In this document: positions 28,199-37,950 of the stretch, one piece after another
Layout of the letters: the number at the start of each line of letters is the position of its first letter
Numbering within the stretch: position 1 is the first letter of the stretch
From: Bosea sp. 29B
Lineage (GTDB): Bacteria; Pseudomonadota; Alphaproteobacteria; Rhizobiales; Beijerinckiaceae
DNA: 64,000 nucleotides
Assembly: GCF_902506165.1 (NCBI RefSeq)
Contig: NZ_LR733817.1
Location: forward strand, 2,013,407 to 2,077,406
Direction of reading: 5' to 3'
Notes under the pieces: model-generated
Told to the model about the DNA's origin: nothing
The model's input: the letters and a program-made list of their open reading frames with translations, nothing else
Databases searched by the model: none
Made by a program: the position numbers and the translations under genes

Positions 28199-28951
28199 AT
28201 GGTCCGCCAGATCAGCAACATCGCTGCTGCCGCTGCTCTCCTGCTCCTCGCAGGTGCCCCGGCGCATGCTCAGCAGCCGGCGGTGCGACCGCAGGCGGTG
28301 GTCGAGCTTTTCACCAGCCAGGGCTGCTCGTCCTGCCCCGCGGCGGACGCGCTCTTCACCGAGCTCGCCAAGGACCCCAAGCTGATCACCCTGACCCTGC
28401 CGGTGACCTACTGGGACTATCTCGGCTGGAAGGACACGCTCGGCCAGGAGGTCTTCAGCAAGCGCCAGAAGCTTTACGCCAAGGCGCGCGGCGACGGCCA
28501 GATCTACACACCCCAGGCCGTGGTCAACGGCGCTGCCCATATCGTCGGCTCCGACAAGGGCGGCATCGACAAGCTCGTCCAGGAGCAGGGCAAGGACGGC
28601 TTCCCGGTCAAGGTCGACCTTTCCGAGGCGGATGGCGCACTGCGTGTCGGCTTGGGCCAAGCGCCTTTCACCAGCGAGAAACCGGCCGTGGTCTGGCTGC
28701 TGCAGGTCAGCCGAACCGCCAGTGTTCCGATCGAACGCGGCGAGAACAGCGGCAAGACCGTGACCTATGCCAATGTCGTGCGCGGTATCAGCCGGATCGG
28801 CGAATGGAATGGGCAGGCTGCGACCTTGAGCGTTCCGCTGGAGACCGTCCGCTCCGCCGCGAAGGCCGATTCTTACGTCGTGCTGGTCCAGGGCGATCTC
28901 TACGCCCGGCAGAGTATGATCCTCGGCGCCGCGCGCGGTCCGGCGAAGTAA
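28199..28951 (+). CDS. Secreted DUF1223 thioredoxin-like protein
   Basis: A 250-residue protein with a signal peptide cut after PAHA (about residue 24) and a thioredoxin-like site QGCSSCPAAD. Members of DUF1223 are predicted exported redox proteins without a fixed role. The rest follows the family: YWDYLGWKDTLG and the segment YTPQAVVNGAAHIVG. ATG 28199 gives the most regular signal peptide; ATG 28196 is next to it. It follows lpxXL by 68 bases. Confidence 0.87.
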   Translation: MVRQISNIAAAAALLLLAGAPAHAQQPAVRPQAVVELFTSQGCSSCPAADALFTELAKDPKLITLTLPVTYWDYLGWKDTLGQEVFSKRQKLYAKARGDGQIYTPQAVVNGAAHIVGSDKGGIDKLVQEQGKDGFPVKVDLSEADGALRVGLGQAPFTSEKPAVVWLLQVSRTASVPIERGENSGKTVTYANVVRGISRIGEWNGQAATLSVPLETVRSAAKADSYVVLVQGDLYARQSMILGAARGPAK

Positions 28952-28955
28952 TTCG

Positions 28956-29564
28956 CTACAGAATCACCACTTTGTTCGGCAGCTCGTCGACATCGTCGGC
29001 TGCCGGTGGCGCATGGGCCGCGAGCACGGCGCCGACATCGCGCACCGCTGCGATCAGGCCCTCGCGCAACGCATCTTGCGCCGCGGCCGCCAGCAAGGGC
29101 TCTACGATCTTCTGCCAGGCCTCGCCATCGACCTTGGCCGAGATACCGGCATCGGCGACCACCTCGGCATAGCGCTCCTGCACGGCGATATAGAGCAGCA
29201 CGCCGGTGCGCCCCCGCGTCAGCGTCAGCCCGCGCGCCGTGAACTCGCGCAGCGCCGTCTCATGCGCCTGCCGGCGCTTGACGAAACCGGGCACGAAGCG
29301 CCCGCCGCGGCCATACCAGAGCAGCGTCGCGAGCAGCAGCGCCGCGGCGATCAACTGGGTCAGGAAGATGCTCGCCGCGCTCAACGTCGTCAGCAGCAGG
29401 AACGGCCAGGGCACGAACAGGGAGAGCGCCAGCGCCAGCACCAGCGGCACCGCGACATAGCTGCCGGCAGCCCGGTCGACGACCACGACGATCTCGCCGG
29501 AGGTCTGCCGCTCGGCTTCGCGCACCGCTTCGGCGATGGCGTCGCGATCATCGGAATTCAGCAT
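28956..29564 (-). CDS. TPM domain membrane protein
   Basis: A 202-residue protein. Its N-terminal TPM-like part (SDDRDAIAEAVREAERQTSGEIVVVVD) is followed by two or three membrane spans and a cytoplasmic or periplasmic C-terminal portion. It is in one transcription unit with the second TPM protein and LemA upstream, an association widespread in bacteria. ATG 29564 begins right after the upstream stop; the longer frame is improbable. Confidence 0.82.
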   Translation of the reverse strand: MLNSDDRDAIAEAVREAERQTSGEIVVVVDRAAGSYVAVPLVLALALSLFVPWPFLLLTTLSAASIFLTQLIAAALLLATLLWYGRGGRFVPGFVKRRQAHETALREFTARGLTLTRGRTGVLLYIAVQERYAEVVADAGISAKVDGEAWQKIVEPLLAAAAQDALREGLIAAVRDVGAVLAAHAPPAADDVDELPNKVVIL

Positions 29565-29565
29565 C

Positions 29566-30381
29566 TCACCAATCCCCCGAAGCCCCGCCACCGCCGGACG
29601 AGCCGCCGCCGCCAGAGAAACCGCCCGAGCTCGAGCCACCTCCCCAACCCGAGCCCCAGCCGCCCGAGGAGGACCCGCCGCTCCAGCCTGAGCCGCCGGA
29701 GGGCGGCAGGACGATCCAGCGCCCATCCCGCGTCCGGTGCCGGCGTGCCCCGCCGGAGGAGCGGCCGAGCTCGCGCATGAAGCTCACGATCAGGATGAAC
29801 ACCATGATCATGACGAAAATCACCGCGGCGGTCTCGACCCAGGAGGATTCATCGCTGCGGATCTGGGCCCGCCGCTGCCATTCCTCGGCATCGCCGGCCA
29901 GGATCGAGAGGATCGCATCGACGCCGCCCTCGATCCCCCCGGCGAAATCGCCGTTCTTGAACTTGGGCGCGACCGCGGTCGTGATGATCACCTTCGAGAG
30001 CGCGTCGGTCAGCGCCCCTTCCAGCCCATAGCCGACCTCGATGCGCACCTTGCGCTCGTTCGGCGCGACGATGAACAGGACGCCATTGTTCTTCGCCTTG
30101 TCGCCGAGCTTCCAGGCCCGGAACAGGCCGTTGGCGAACTCCTCGATCGGATAGCCCTGCAGCGAGGGCAGGGTCGCGACCACGACCTGGTCGCTGGTCT
30201 TCTCCTCATGCGCCCTGAGCTTCTGCTCGATCCGGCTGAAGGCCTCGGCATTCAGGAGGTTCGAGTTGTCGACGATGCGGCCGGTCAGCGCCGGATAGTT
30301 CGGCTCGGCGGCCGCAGCGAGAAGGGGAAAGAGCAGGAAGACGAACAGGATCGCGAGCGGGCGGACGAGCGTCTTGGTCAT
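29566..30381 (-). CDS. TPM domain protein with Gly/Ser-rich tail (YgcG-like)
   Basis: A 271-residue protein: signal peptide (about 1-24), a TPM domain in the periplasm (about 30-150, DQVVVATLPSLQGYPIEEFA), one transmembrane helix (about 185-205) and a C-terminal tail very rich in Gly and Ser (about 228-271). TPM proteins have been linked to photosystem repair and membrane stress in other organisms; here the role is unknown. Its neighbour is a second TPM protein, and LemA is encoded upstream. Confidence 0.88.
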   Translation of the reverse strand: MTKTLVRPLAILFVFLLFPLLAAAAEPNYPALTGRIVDNSNLLNAEAFSRIEQKLRAHEEKTSDQVVVATLPSLQGYPIEEFANGLFRAWKLGDKAKNNGVLFIVAPNERKVRIEVGYGLEGALTDALSKVIITTAVAPKFKNGDFAGGIEGGVDAILSILAGDAEEWQRRAQIRSDESSWVETAAVIFVMIMVFILIVSFMRELGRSSGGARRHRTRDGRWIVLPPSGGSGWSGGSSSGGWGSGWGGGSSSGGFSGGGGSSGGGGASGDW

Positions 30382-30434
30382 GACCAGCCTCGGGCCGATT
30401 CGCCACTAAACGAAAGCAGGCGAGACATCATCGA

Positions 30435-30466
30435 GGAACTCTTCTCCCATCCGGGAGAGAGGTTCC
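30435..30466. other. Intergenic hairpin between lemA and the TPM gene
   Basis: The arms GGAACTCTTCTCCC and GGGAGAGAGGTTCC pair at 11 of 14 positions with a 4-base loop. It may stabilise mRNA ends or attenuate read-through from lemA. Confidence 0.45.
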
Positions 30467-30508
30467 CCGCGCCTCTTCGAGATAGAGTGCCTGCACGCTG
30501 GAGGTCGC

Positions 30509-31117
30509 TCAGAACTTCACCGCCGGCGGCCGTTCGGCTCCTGCCGTCGCCGAGAAGCTCTCCATCGGCTTGGCGCCCCAGAACAGACGGGCCCAGATCA
30601 CTCCGGGGAAGGTCCGGATCTCCGTATTGAAGGCCTGCACCGCCTGGATGTAGTCGCGCCGGGCGACCGCGACGCGGTTCTCGGTGCCTTCGAGCTGCGA
30701 CTGCAATGCCAGGAAGTTCTGGTTCGACTTCAGCTCGGGATAGCGCTCGACCGTCACCATCAGGCGCCCGAGCGCGCCGCTGAGCTGGTTCTGCGCGTCC
30801 TGGTATTCCTTGAACTTGGCGGGGTCGGTGATCGTGGAGGCGTCGACCTTGACCTGCGTCGCCTTGGCGCGCGCCTCGATCACCTGAGTCAGGACCTCGC
30901 GCTCCTGCTGGGCATAGCCCTTCACCGTCTCGACCAAATTGGAGATCAGGTCGGCCCGGCGCTGATACTGGTTCTGCACCTCGCCCCAGGACGCCTTGGC
31001 CTTCTCCTCGAGCGTCGGCACGTTGTTGTAGCCGCAGCCTGCCAGAACCAGGCCGAACAGCCCGATCAGCAGCATGACGAGGGGACGGCGAATTGCCGGA
31101 AACTGCGTGAGCACCAT
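30509..31117 (-). CDS. lemA: LemA family protein
   Basis: A 202-residue protein with an N-terminal hydrophobic segment and a lipobox-like LVLAGC (about residue 28), followed by the all-helical LemA domain (YQRRADLISNLVETVKGYA; FNTEIRTFPGVIW). It is envelope-anchored; function is unknown though the gene commonly goes with TPM genes, as here. AAGGGG precedes ATG 31117. Confidence 0.9.
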   Translation of the reverse strand: MVLTQFPAIRRPLVMLLIGLFGLVLAGCGYNNVPTLEEKAKASWGEVQNQYQRRADLISNLVETVKGYAQQEREVLTQVIEARAKATQVKVDASTITDPAKFKEYQDAQNQLSGALGRLMVTVERYPELKSNQNFLALQSQLEGTENRVAVARRDYIQAVQAFNTEIRTFPGVIWARLFWGAKPMESFSATAGAERPPAVKF

Positions 31118-31257
31118 AACGAACCCCTTCGGCTTAGGCAGAGCAAATCTAAGGCCGACCATAGCCGCGCCGCCCGGCAGATCAAACCAGCGCCGCAAGC
31201 ATGGCGCGCAAACCGGGAAGCACGCTAGTCTGCACGGCAATCGAAGAGGACAGGACC

Positions 31258-33018
31258 ATGCCGCATACATCGTCCGCATTCGGTACCCACTCGATCATCG
31301 CTCTCGGCCTCTGGCTCGCCGCTGCAACCGCAGCCCCGGCCCAGACCATGGCGCCTGCGCCCGAAGCCGCCACCGGCCGCACCGCCAAGACGCTCGGCAC
31401 GGCGCAGCGCTATATGGCCGCAGCGGCCAACCCGCTCGCCGCCGCGGCCGGGCGCGAGATGCTGCGGGCCGGCGGCAGCGCCACCGATGCCGCGATCGCG
31501 ATCCAGCTCGTGCTCAACCTGGTCGAGCCACAGAGCTCTGGCATCGGCGGCGGCGCCTTCTTCGTCTATTGGGACGAGGCTGGCCGCCAGATGACCACGC
31601 TCGATGGCCGCGAGACCGCACCGAAGGCGGCAAGGCCGGAGCGTTTCCTCGGCGCCGACGGCAAGCCGATGAAATTCGTCGACGCCGTGGTCGGTGGCCG
31701 CTCGGTCGGCGTGCCCGGCACGGTCCGGCTGCTCGAAGAAGCCCATAAGCGCTGGGGCAAGCTGCCCTGGGCCGAGGTCTTCGCCCCGGCGATCAGGTTG
31801 GCCGATGAGGGCTTTGCCATCTCACCGCGCCTCAACGGCCTCCTCGCCCAGGAAATGAACCTCGGCAAGGACGCCCGCGCCGCCGCCTATTTCTACGAGG
31901 CCGACGGCAAACCCAAGCCGGTCGGCACCATCCTGAAGAACCCGGCCTTCGCAGCGACGCTCCGCGCCATCGCCGGCCGCGGTGCCGACGCTTTCTACGA
32001 AGGCGCGATCGCCGAAGACATCGTCGCGACGGTGACCGGCCACACCAGCAATCCCGGCGATATGACGTTAGACGACCTTGCCGCCTACAAGGTCGAGGAG
32101 CGCGCCCCGCTCTGCGGCCGCTATCGCGCCTATACGCTCTGCGGCATGGGCCCGCCGAGCTCGGGTGCCGTCGCCGTGCAGCAGATCCTGGGCATGCTGG
32201 AGACCAAGGACATCGCCCGTCTCGGCGCCGGAGCAGAGGCCACGCATATGTTCGCCGAGGCCGGCAAGCTCGCCTTCGCCGACCGGGCGCTCTATCTCGG
32301 CGATCCCGCCTTCGTCAGCGTCCCGACCAATGGCCTGATCGACGAGGACTACATCCGCGAGCGGGCCAGGCTGATCAGCCCTGACAAGGCAATGGGCAAG
32401 GCCAGCGCCGGCACCCCGCCGAACAAGCGCGCCTTCCTGTTCGCACCATCCGAGGGCGTCGAGAACGGCACCAGCCACATCTCGGTGATCGATGCCGCCG
32501 GCAACGCGGTCTCGATGACGACGACGATCGAGGACGGTTTCGGCTCGCGCCTGATGACCAAGGGCGGCTTCCTGCTCAACAACGAATTGACCGATTTCTC
32601 CTTCGCGCCGTCGGAGGACGGCAAGCCGGTCGCCAACCGGGTCGAGCCCGGCAAGCGCCCGCGCTCCTCGATGGCGCCTACCATCGTCTTCGACGCCTTC
32701 GGCCGGCTCTATGCCGTCACCGGCTCGCCCGGCGGCAGCCAGATCGTCGGCTACGTCGCCAAGACGCTGGTCGCCTTGCTCGACTGGAAGATGGATCCGC
32801 AGCGTGCCGTCGACCTCGCCAATTTCGGCAACCGCAACGGCCCGACCGAGCTGGAAAAAGGCAGCGAAGCCGAAGCCTGGAAAACTGCGCTTGAGGCCAA
32901 AGGCCATGAGGTCCGCTTGATCGACATGACCTCCGGCATCCAGGCGATCGTCAAGACGCCGGAAGGCTATCTCGGCGGCGCCGACGGGCGGCGTGAGGGT
33001 GTGGCGATCGGCGATTGA
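31258..33018 (+). CDS. ggt: Gamma-glutamyltranspeptidase
   Basis: A 586-residue secreted Ntn-hydrolase with signal peptide (about 1-28). It is made as a precursor and cut in front of the nucleophile Thr405 in NGTSHISVIDAAGNAVSMT. It hydrolyses or transfers the gamma-glutamyl group of glutathione in the periplasm. PQSSGIGGGAFFVYW and the oxyanion-side RPRSSMAPTIVF are typical. Length is normal. Confidence 0.95.
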   Translation: MPHTSSAFGTHSIIALGLWLAAATAAPAQTMAPAPEAATGRTAKTLGTAQRYMAAAANPLAAAAGREMLRAGGSATDAAIAIQLVLNLVEPQSSGIGGGAFFVYWDEAGRQMTTLDGRETAPKAARPERFLGADGKPMKFVDAVVGGRSVGVPGTVRLLEEAHKRWGKLPWAEVFAPAIRLADEGFAISPRLNGLLAQEMNLGKDARAAAYFYEADGKPKPVGTILKNPAFAATLRAIAGRGADAFYEGAIAEDIVATVTGHTSNPGDMTLDDLAAYKVEERAPLCGRYRAYTLCGMGPPSSGAVAVQQILGMLETKDIARLGAGAEATHMFAEAGKLAFADRALYLGDPAFVSVPTNGLIDEDYIRERARLISPDKAMGKASAGTPPNKRAFLFAPSEGVENGTSHISVIDAAGNAVSMTTTIEDGFGSRLMTKGGFLLNNELTDFSFAPSEDGKPVANRVEPGKRPRSSMAPTIVFDAFGRLYAVTGSPGGSQIVGYVAKTLVALLDWKMDPQRAVDLANFGNRNGPTELEKGSEAEAWKTALEAKGHEVRLIDMTSGIQAIVKTPEGYLGGADGRREGVAIGD

Positions 33019-33080
33019 GCTTCATCAGCCTGTCATAGGACGGGCGCTGGGTGCCGGCCCCACCCCTAGGGATCGCCGCC

Positions 33081-33773
33081 ATGCGCATCACCGCCTCCGC
33101 CCTGCTGACCGCAGCGCTTCTTCTCGTCGCCCCGGCCTGGGCCGGCGAGGGCAAGCCCTTCGCTACCGCCGAGACCATCGACCTCCTCACCCTGCTGAAA
33201 CCACCGCCGGCGAATGACTCCGCCCAGACCAGGGCCGAGCTCGCCGAGGTGCTGACCATCCAGGTCACCCGCACCCAGCAGATGGAAGCGCAGGCGCAAG
33301 CCGACGTGGTCGAGGATGTCTGGCGCTTCTCGGAGGTGATGGGTCCGGCCTTCAAGCCGGAGGCGCTGCCGACACTCTCGGCCTTCTTCGACCGCGTCGT
33401 CGCGACCGAAGGCGCCGTCGTCGACCCCGCCAAGGACAGCTGGAAGCGCCCGCGCCCGCATCAGTACAGCCCGCTCGTCAAGCCGGTGGTCAAGCTGTCG
33501 AATTCGGGTGCCTACCCGTCCGGCCACACCACGGTCGGCACGCTGATGGGTATCGTGCTGTCGAACATGGTGCCGGAGAAGCGGGCGGAGATCATGGCCC
33601 GCGCCTGGGCCTATGGCGAGAACCGCATCGTCGGCGGCATCCATTTCCGCGCCGACATCGAGGCCGGCCGCATCGCCGGCAGCGTCATCGCCATCAGGAT
33701 CATGGAACAGCCGGATTTCCGGGCCGAGTACGCCGCCGCCCGCACCGAGCTGCGCAAGGTGCTCGGGCTCTGA
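33081..33773 (+). CDS. Class A acid phosphatase (PAP2 family), secreted
   Basis: A 230-residue periplasmic phosphatase with signal peptide ending AWAG. The three phosphatase signatures are present: K-x(n)-RP (KDSWKRPRP), PSGHT and the third motif ENRIVGGIHFRADIEAGR. It is likely a non-specific acid phosphatase of the PhoN type. It follows ggt by 62 bases, and is convergent with the next gene. Confidence 0.88.
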   Translation: MRITASALLTAALLLVAPAWAGEGKPFATAETIDLLTLLKPPPANDSAQTRAELAEVLTIQVTRTQQMEAQAQADVVEDVWRFSEVMGPAFKPEALPTLSAFFDRVVATEGAVVDPAKDSWKRPRPHQYSPLVKPVVKLSNSGAYPSGHTTVGTLMGIVLSNMVPEKRAEIMARAWAYGENRIVGGIHFRADIEAGRIAGSVIAIRIMEQPDFRAEYAAARTELRKVLGL

Positions 33774-33774
33774 G

Positions 33775-34272
33775 CTAGCCCCGCCGCGGCAGATCGGGGC
33801 GGTTAGCCTTTTCGCCACCCGCCCCGCGCCCGGCGATCAGCCAGTAGACGAAGCCAGTGGCGGCCCCGACCAGGAAGAGCGCCGACACGACCTGCATCTC
33901 GCCGGCACTCGGCGTCCTGGTCATGCCCAGCATGGCGAGCGGCAGGATCGCCGCCAAAAGGCCGGTGAGGCCGCTCTGGATCAGCCCGCTGCGGAATCGG
34001 AAGAGCTCGGAGCCGATCGCGACCAGCACCACCGGCAGCACCAGGATGGCGAAGCCGAGCCGGCCGAGCAGCGCGAACGCCGCCTCGGCTGTCGGGCCGG
34101 GATCGAAGCCGCGCTCGGCCTGATCGAACAGCGCCGACAACAAGCGATCGAAGCCGCCGCCGATCAGCAGGCCAAGATCTGGCGAGGCGACGCCGGCGAT
34201 CATCAGCGCGACCAGGCCCGAGCCGATCGCAAACAGCAGCGCGAACGGGATCAGCAGCAGCCAGCGCAGCAT
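33775..34272 (-). CDS. Predicted membrane protein
   Basis: A 165-residue protein with about four hydrophobic spans and a basic C-terminal tail. No family is recognised. Its start ATG overlaps the rlmN stop (ATGA), so it is translated with rlmN. A longer frame upstream is just the rlmN antiphase. Confidence 0.72.
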   Translation of the reverse strand: MLRWLLLIPFALLFAIGSGLVALMIAGVASPDLGLLIGGGFDRLLSALFDQAERGFDPGPTAEAAFALLGRLGFAILVLPVVLVAIGSELFRFRSGLIQSGLTGLLAAILPLAMLGMTRTPSAGEMQVVSALFLVGAATGFVYWLIAGRGAGGEKANRPDLPRRG

Positions 34273-35492
34273 CAATGCGCCGCCGTCGCAGCGTCGGCTT
34301 CGCCTTGCTCCAGCATCAGCCGGGCTCGGGCCGAGAGCTTCTCGGTCTCGCTCTTGAGCTGACCGCAGGCGGCGAGGATGTCGCGCCCGCGCGGCGTGCG
34401 CACCGGCGAGGCATAGCCTGCCTTGAACACGATCTCGGAGAAGCGCTCGATCCGCTCCCAGTCCGAGCACTCGTATTTCGTGCCGGGCCAGGGGTTGAAC
34501 GGGATCAGGTTGATCTTGGCCGGGATGCCCTTGAGCAGGCGCACCAGCTCGCGCGCCTCGGCATCGCTGTCGTTGACGCCCTTGAGCATGACGTACTCGA
34601 AGGTGATCCGCTTGGCGTTCGACAGGCCAGGATAGTTCCGGCAGGCGTCGAGCAGGTCCTTGATCGGATACTTCTTGTTGAGCGGCACCAGCTCGTTGCG
34701 CAGCTCGTCGCGCACGGCATGGAGTGAGATCGCCAGCATCGTGCCCATCTCGTCGCCGAGCGGGCCAATCTGCGGCACCACGCCCGAAGTCGAGACGGTG
34801 ATGCGCCGGCGGCCGAGCGACAGGCCCTGATCGTCGGTGATCACGCCGATCGCATCGCGCACGCCATCGAAATTGTAGAGCGGCTCACCCATGCCCATGA
34901 AGACGATGTTCGAGACGAAGCGCCCGCCATCATTGGGAACGAAGGCGCCGTCAGGCGCGCTGCGGTTGGGGAAATCGCCGAGCCGGTCGCGTGCGACCAT
35001 CAACTGCGTGACGATCTCTTCAGTCGTCAGGTTGCGGACGAGCCGCTGCGTGCCGGTATGGCAGAAGGTGCAGGTCAGCGTGCAGCCGACCTGGCTGGAG
35101 ACGCAGAGCGTACCGCGGTCGACCTCGGGAATGTAGACGCATTCGATCTCGGCGCCGCGGTCGCGCGGGCCGGTTGGCGCCATGCGCAGCAGCCATTTGC
35201 GGGTGCCGTCGCTGGAGACCTGCTCGGCAGTGACCTCCGGCAGGTCGAGCGTGAAATGCTCGGCGAGCTGGGCGCGCAGACCCTTGCCGATCGTCGTCAT
35301 CTCCGCAAAGTCGCGGACGCCAAAATGGTAGATCCAGTTCCAGAGCTGGCCGACGCGCATGCGCCGTTCCTTCTCGGAAATGCCGATCTCGGCCAAGGCC
35401 GCATCCAGACCGGCGCGCGTGCGCCCAGCCAATGAAGGCCGCATAACAGGTACGGCCGCCGGAGAGGCGGCTTCAGCAACAGAGAGATTCAT
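34272..35492 (-). CDS. rlmN: Dual-specificity RNA methyltransferase RlmN
   Basis: A 406-residue radical-SAM enzyme that makes 2-methyladenosine at 23S rRNA A2503 and in tRNA. The cluster cysteines are Cys137, Cys141 and Cys144 in [12 protein letters not shown], and the second catalytic Cys is in DILAACGQL near the C-terminus. The N-terminus is slightly extended compared with Escherichia coli. Follows ialB in the same direction. Confidence 0.96.
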   Translation of the reverse strand: MNLSVAEAASPAAVPVMRPSLAGRTRAGLDAALAEIGISEKERRMRVGQLWNWIYHFGVRDFAEMTTIGKGLRAQLAEHFTLDLPEVTAEQVSSDGTRKWLLRMAPTGPRDRGAEIECVYIPEVDRGTLCVSSQVGCTLTCTFCHTGTQRLVRNLTTEEIVTQLMVARDRLGDFPNRSAPDGAFVPNDGGRFVSNIVFMGMGEPLYNFDGVRDAIGVITDDQGLSLGRRRITVSTSGVVPQIGPLGDEMGTMLAISLHAVRDELRNELVPLNKKYPIKDLLDACRNYPGLSNAKRITFEYVMLKGVNDSDAEARELVRLLKGIPAKINLIPFNPWPGTKYECSDWERIERFSEIVFKAGYASPVRTPRGRDILAACGQLKSETEKLSARARLMLEQGEADAATAAH

Positions 35493-35571
35493 CGGAACTC
35501 GGCTCGCAACGGGCGATCTCGCCCGGAATTGGCCGCCTCATAGCACGAGAGCGGCCTATCGCGAAATCGGC

Positions 35572-36168
35572 CTATTTGCAGGCGTCCTCGGCCCGCTTGA
35601 CGATCTGCGAGATGCCGGCGAGCGAATACTTGTCGCTGGTCGCATTGCCGCGCTTCGAGGTGCCCTTGATCTCGAGGCCCGCCCCTTTGCGCAGCGCATC
35701 GAGCATGCGGCCTTCCTCGGCCGGATTCTTCAGCCAGACATTCTGGCCCTTGGCGACCAGCGCGAAGCGCTCGGCGCCGATGATCGCCTGATGCTCGACA
35801 TCTTCCTTGAGGTCGAAATTCATCACCAGGCTGATTTCGTTGCGCACGCCCTCACCCGGGCGGCTGGAGATGAACAGCAGACCTTCGACGTCCTTGAGAT
35901 TGGCCGGCGTGCGGGTCTCGGCCTTGGACAAAGCGTAGCAGATCTTCGTGCGGCCTTGCTGCGACGAGAAGGCCTGCCATTTGCCGGCGGTTTCGAGCAG
36001 CAGTGCTTGGCCCTGCCCTCCGGCCGCAGCCGTCTTGGCCGGCGCTGGCTTGCTGCCGGCGCGCTGGGCCTGTGCCGGGGCGACCGCAAAGGTCAGGGCC
36101 GCCAGGCCGAGCAAGGCAGCGGCCAAGGCCGGGCGGCGGGCGGAAGAGGGAGCCGAAATGCGAATCAT
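35572..36168 (-). CDS. Invasion-associated locus B (IalB) family protein
   Basis: A 198-residue exported protein with a signal peptide (about 1-35, cut after AQA). The IalB-type domain contains KICYALSKAETRTP, with a Cys matched by another near the C-terminus (AEDACK), probably a disulfide. IalB is known from Bartonella invasion, but family members are widespread in free-living alphaproteobacteria with unclear role. Confidence 0.88.
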   Translation of the reverse strand: MIRISAPSSARRPALAAALLGLAALTFAVAPAQAQRAGSKPAPAKTAAAGGQGQALLLETAGKWQAFSSQQGRTKICYALSKAETRTPANLKDVEGLLFISSRPGEGVRNEISLVMNFDLKEDVEHQAIIGAERFALVAKGQNVWLKNPAEEGRMLDALRKGAGLEIKGTSKRGNATSDKYSLAGISQIVKRAEDACK

Positions 36169-36422
36169 GGATCGCCAGTAACCAACAAAAACGTTAACGC
36201 CGAATGGAGAATGCGCGGGATCGGCGATCCGGACTATCGCAGCGCGACGGATAGAATGTCACGATCCTGGCGAAAATGCGAACGCCCGCCGCAGGTACAC
36301 CAGCCGGACGACGCCTTCTCCTTCAATAGTTTAGGGTAAGCCCGCACCCGGTTCCGTTCGGCTTCGAGCTGTGCCAGCCTTGTGCAGATGCGAGAGAAAC
36401 GGCCGGACGGGATGAAGGATCG

Positions 36423-37394
36423 ATGAAGGCGCTGCTCTGCGAAGCCCTCGGACCGGCCGAGACCCTGGTGATCCGCGATCTGCCTGAACCGGAGCCAGGC
36501 CCCGGCGAGATCGCGATCCGGGTCAAGGCCGCGGCGCTCAACTTCTTCGACACTCTGGTGATCCAGGGCCGCTACCAGGTGAAGCCGCCGCTGCCCTTCT
36601 CGCCCTCGGCCGAATGCGCCGGCGTGGTCAGCGCCGTCGGCGACGGCGTCACGGATTGGCGGGTCGGCGAGCGCGTCGCCGCCTGGCTCGGCCATGGCGC
36701 GGCCCGCGAGATCGTCGTCGTTCCGACTGAGGCCGCGATCCAGATTCCCGACAAGCTGAGCGATCACCAGGCCGCCGGCCTTTTCGTCACCTATGGCACC
36801 GCCATGCACGGGTTGATCCAGCGCGGTGAGATCAAGCCGGGCGAGACGCTCGCCATTCTCGGCGCCGCGGGCGGTGCCGGCCTCGCCGCGGTCGAGATCG
36901 GCGCCCTGCTCGGTGCCAAGGTGATCGCCTGCGCTTCCTCGCCGGACAAACTCGCCCTCGCCCGCGAGCATGGCGCGCAGGAGGGGCTGGACTATGCCGC
37001 CGACGACCTCCGGGCTGGCTTGCGGCGTCTTGTTCCCAATGGTCTCGACGCGCTCTACGACACGGTCGGCGGCGAACTCGCCGAACCGGCGCTAAGGTCG
37101 ATGGGTTGGGGCGGGCGCTATCTCGTCGTCGGCTTTGCCGGCGGCGAGATCCCGAAGATCCCGCTCAACCTCTTGCTGCTGAAGGGATGCGACCTGCGCG
37201 GCGTCTTCTGGGGCGACTTCGTCCGGCGCGATCCGGCCGGCCACCGCGCCAATATGGAGCGCCTGCTCGCCTGGGCCGCCGCCGGCAAGATCCGCGCCCA
37301 TGTCCATGGCGCCTATCCGCTCGAGCAGGCGGCGGAAGCGCTCGCGCTGATCGCCGAGCGCAAGGTCCAGGGCAAGGTCGTGCTGACGCCGTAA
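36423..37394 (+). CDS. NADPH:quinone reductase-like zinc-independent oxidoreductase
   Basis: A 323-residue MDR-superfamily protein. It has the quinone-reductase layout with no structural zinc cysteines, a Rossmann fold beginning ILGAAGGAGLAAVEIG and an N-terminal GroES-like domain (AALNFFDTLVIQGRYQ). It probably reduces quinones or enoyl-type substrates with NADPH. AAGGA is at proper distance from ATG 36423. Confidence 0.88.
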   Translation: MKALLCEALGPAETLVIRDLPEPEPGPGEIAIRVKAAALNFFDTLVIQGRYQVKPPLPFSPSAECAGVVSAVGDGVTDWRVGERVAAWLGHGAAREIVVVPTEAAIQIPDKLSDHQAAGLFVTYGTAMHGLIQRGEIKPGETLAILGAAGGAGLAAVEIGALLGAKVIACASSPDKLALAREHGAQEGLDYAADDLRAGLRRLVPNGLDALYDTVGGELAEPALRSMGWGGRYLVVGFAGGEIPKIPLNLLLLKGCDLRGVFWGDFVRRDPAGHRANMERLLAWAAAGKIRAHVHGAYPLEQAAEALALIAERKVQGKVVLTP

Positions 37395-37397
37395 ACG

Positions 37398-37778
37398 TCA
37401 GAGATCGGCCAGCATCTCCCTGGCCTTGTCGCGATGTTGCTGCGTGATCGAGCCGGCGACGGCGGCGAGAGCCGCCGCGATCACCGCGGCATCGTCGGTG
37501 AAGCCGAGCAGCGGCATCACATCGGGGATCGCATCGAGCGGCAGCACGAAATAGCCGAGCGCCGCCAGCAGCGTCAGCTTGACCCGCCGCGGCGTCGAGG
37601 GATCGCGTGTGCACACCCAAGCGGCGAGCAGATCCTCGGCGAAGGGGATGCGCTTTACCACCCGCTTCAGCCGCCCGATGAACTCGGAGCCGAAGCGTGC
37701 CTCGTCGCGCAGGCTCTTGCGGATCGACGCCATTTCTTCCGCGGTGAAACGCTGTCCGAAGCCGAAGCTGTCGCTCAT
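37398..37778 (-). CDS. YkvA family (DUF1232) protein
   Basis: A 126-residue protein. The DUF1232 core is LLAALGYFVLPLDAIPDVMPLLGFTDDAAV (about 70-100), probably one or two membrane helices, followed by a short helix. Function is unknown. GGGAGAGAGG precedes ATG 37778. Its stop is 3 bases from the convergent quinone reductase stop. Confidence 0.88.
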   Translation of the reverse strand: MSDSFGFGQRFTAEEMASIRKSLRDEARFGSEFIGRLKRVVKRIPFAEDLLAAWVCTRDPSTPRRVKLTLLAALGYFVLPLDAIPDVMPLLGFTDDAAVIAAALAAVAGSITQQHRDKAREMLADL

Positions 37779-37950
37779 TCCTCTCTCCCTTGGCGCGCCA
37801 GATCTCTAGCCCGCCGTCGACGCAGAAATGTGGCCCCGCATGAAGGGCTGCACAAGGGACCGACTCAGAATCGCACGTCGAACCCTCTTGGATGCCGAGC
37901 ATCGCGCCTCTAAACCCCATGCAGCAATGTCAAAAGACGCGAGGGACGCC

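Noticed and set aside
33775..34470. Longer version of the membrane protein gene
   Set aside because: The extension overlaps rlmN in another frame; the ATGA start at 34272 is far more likely.
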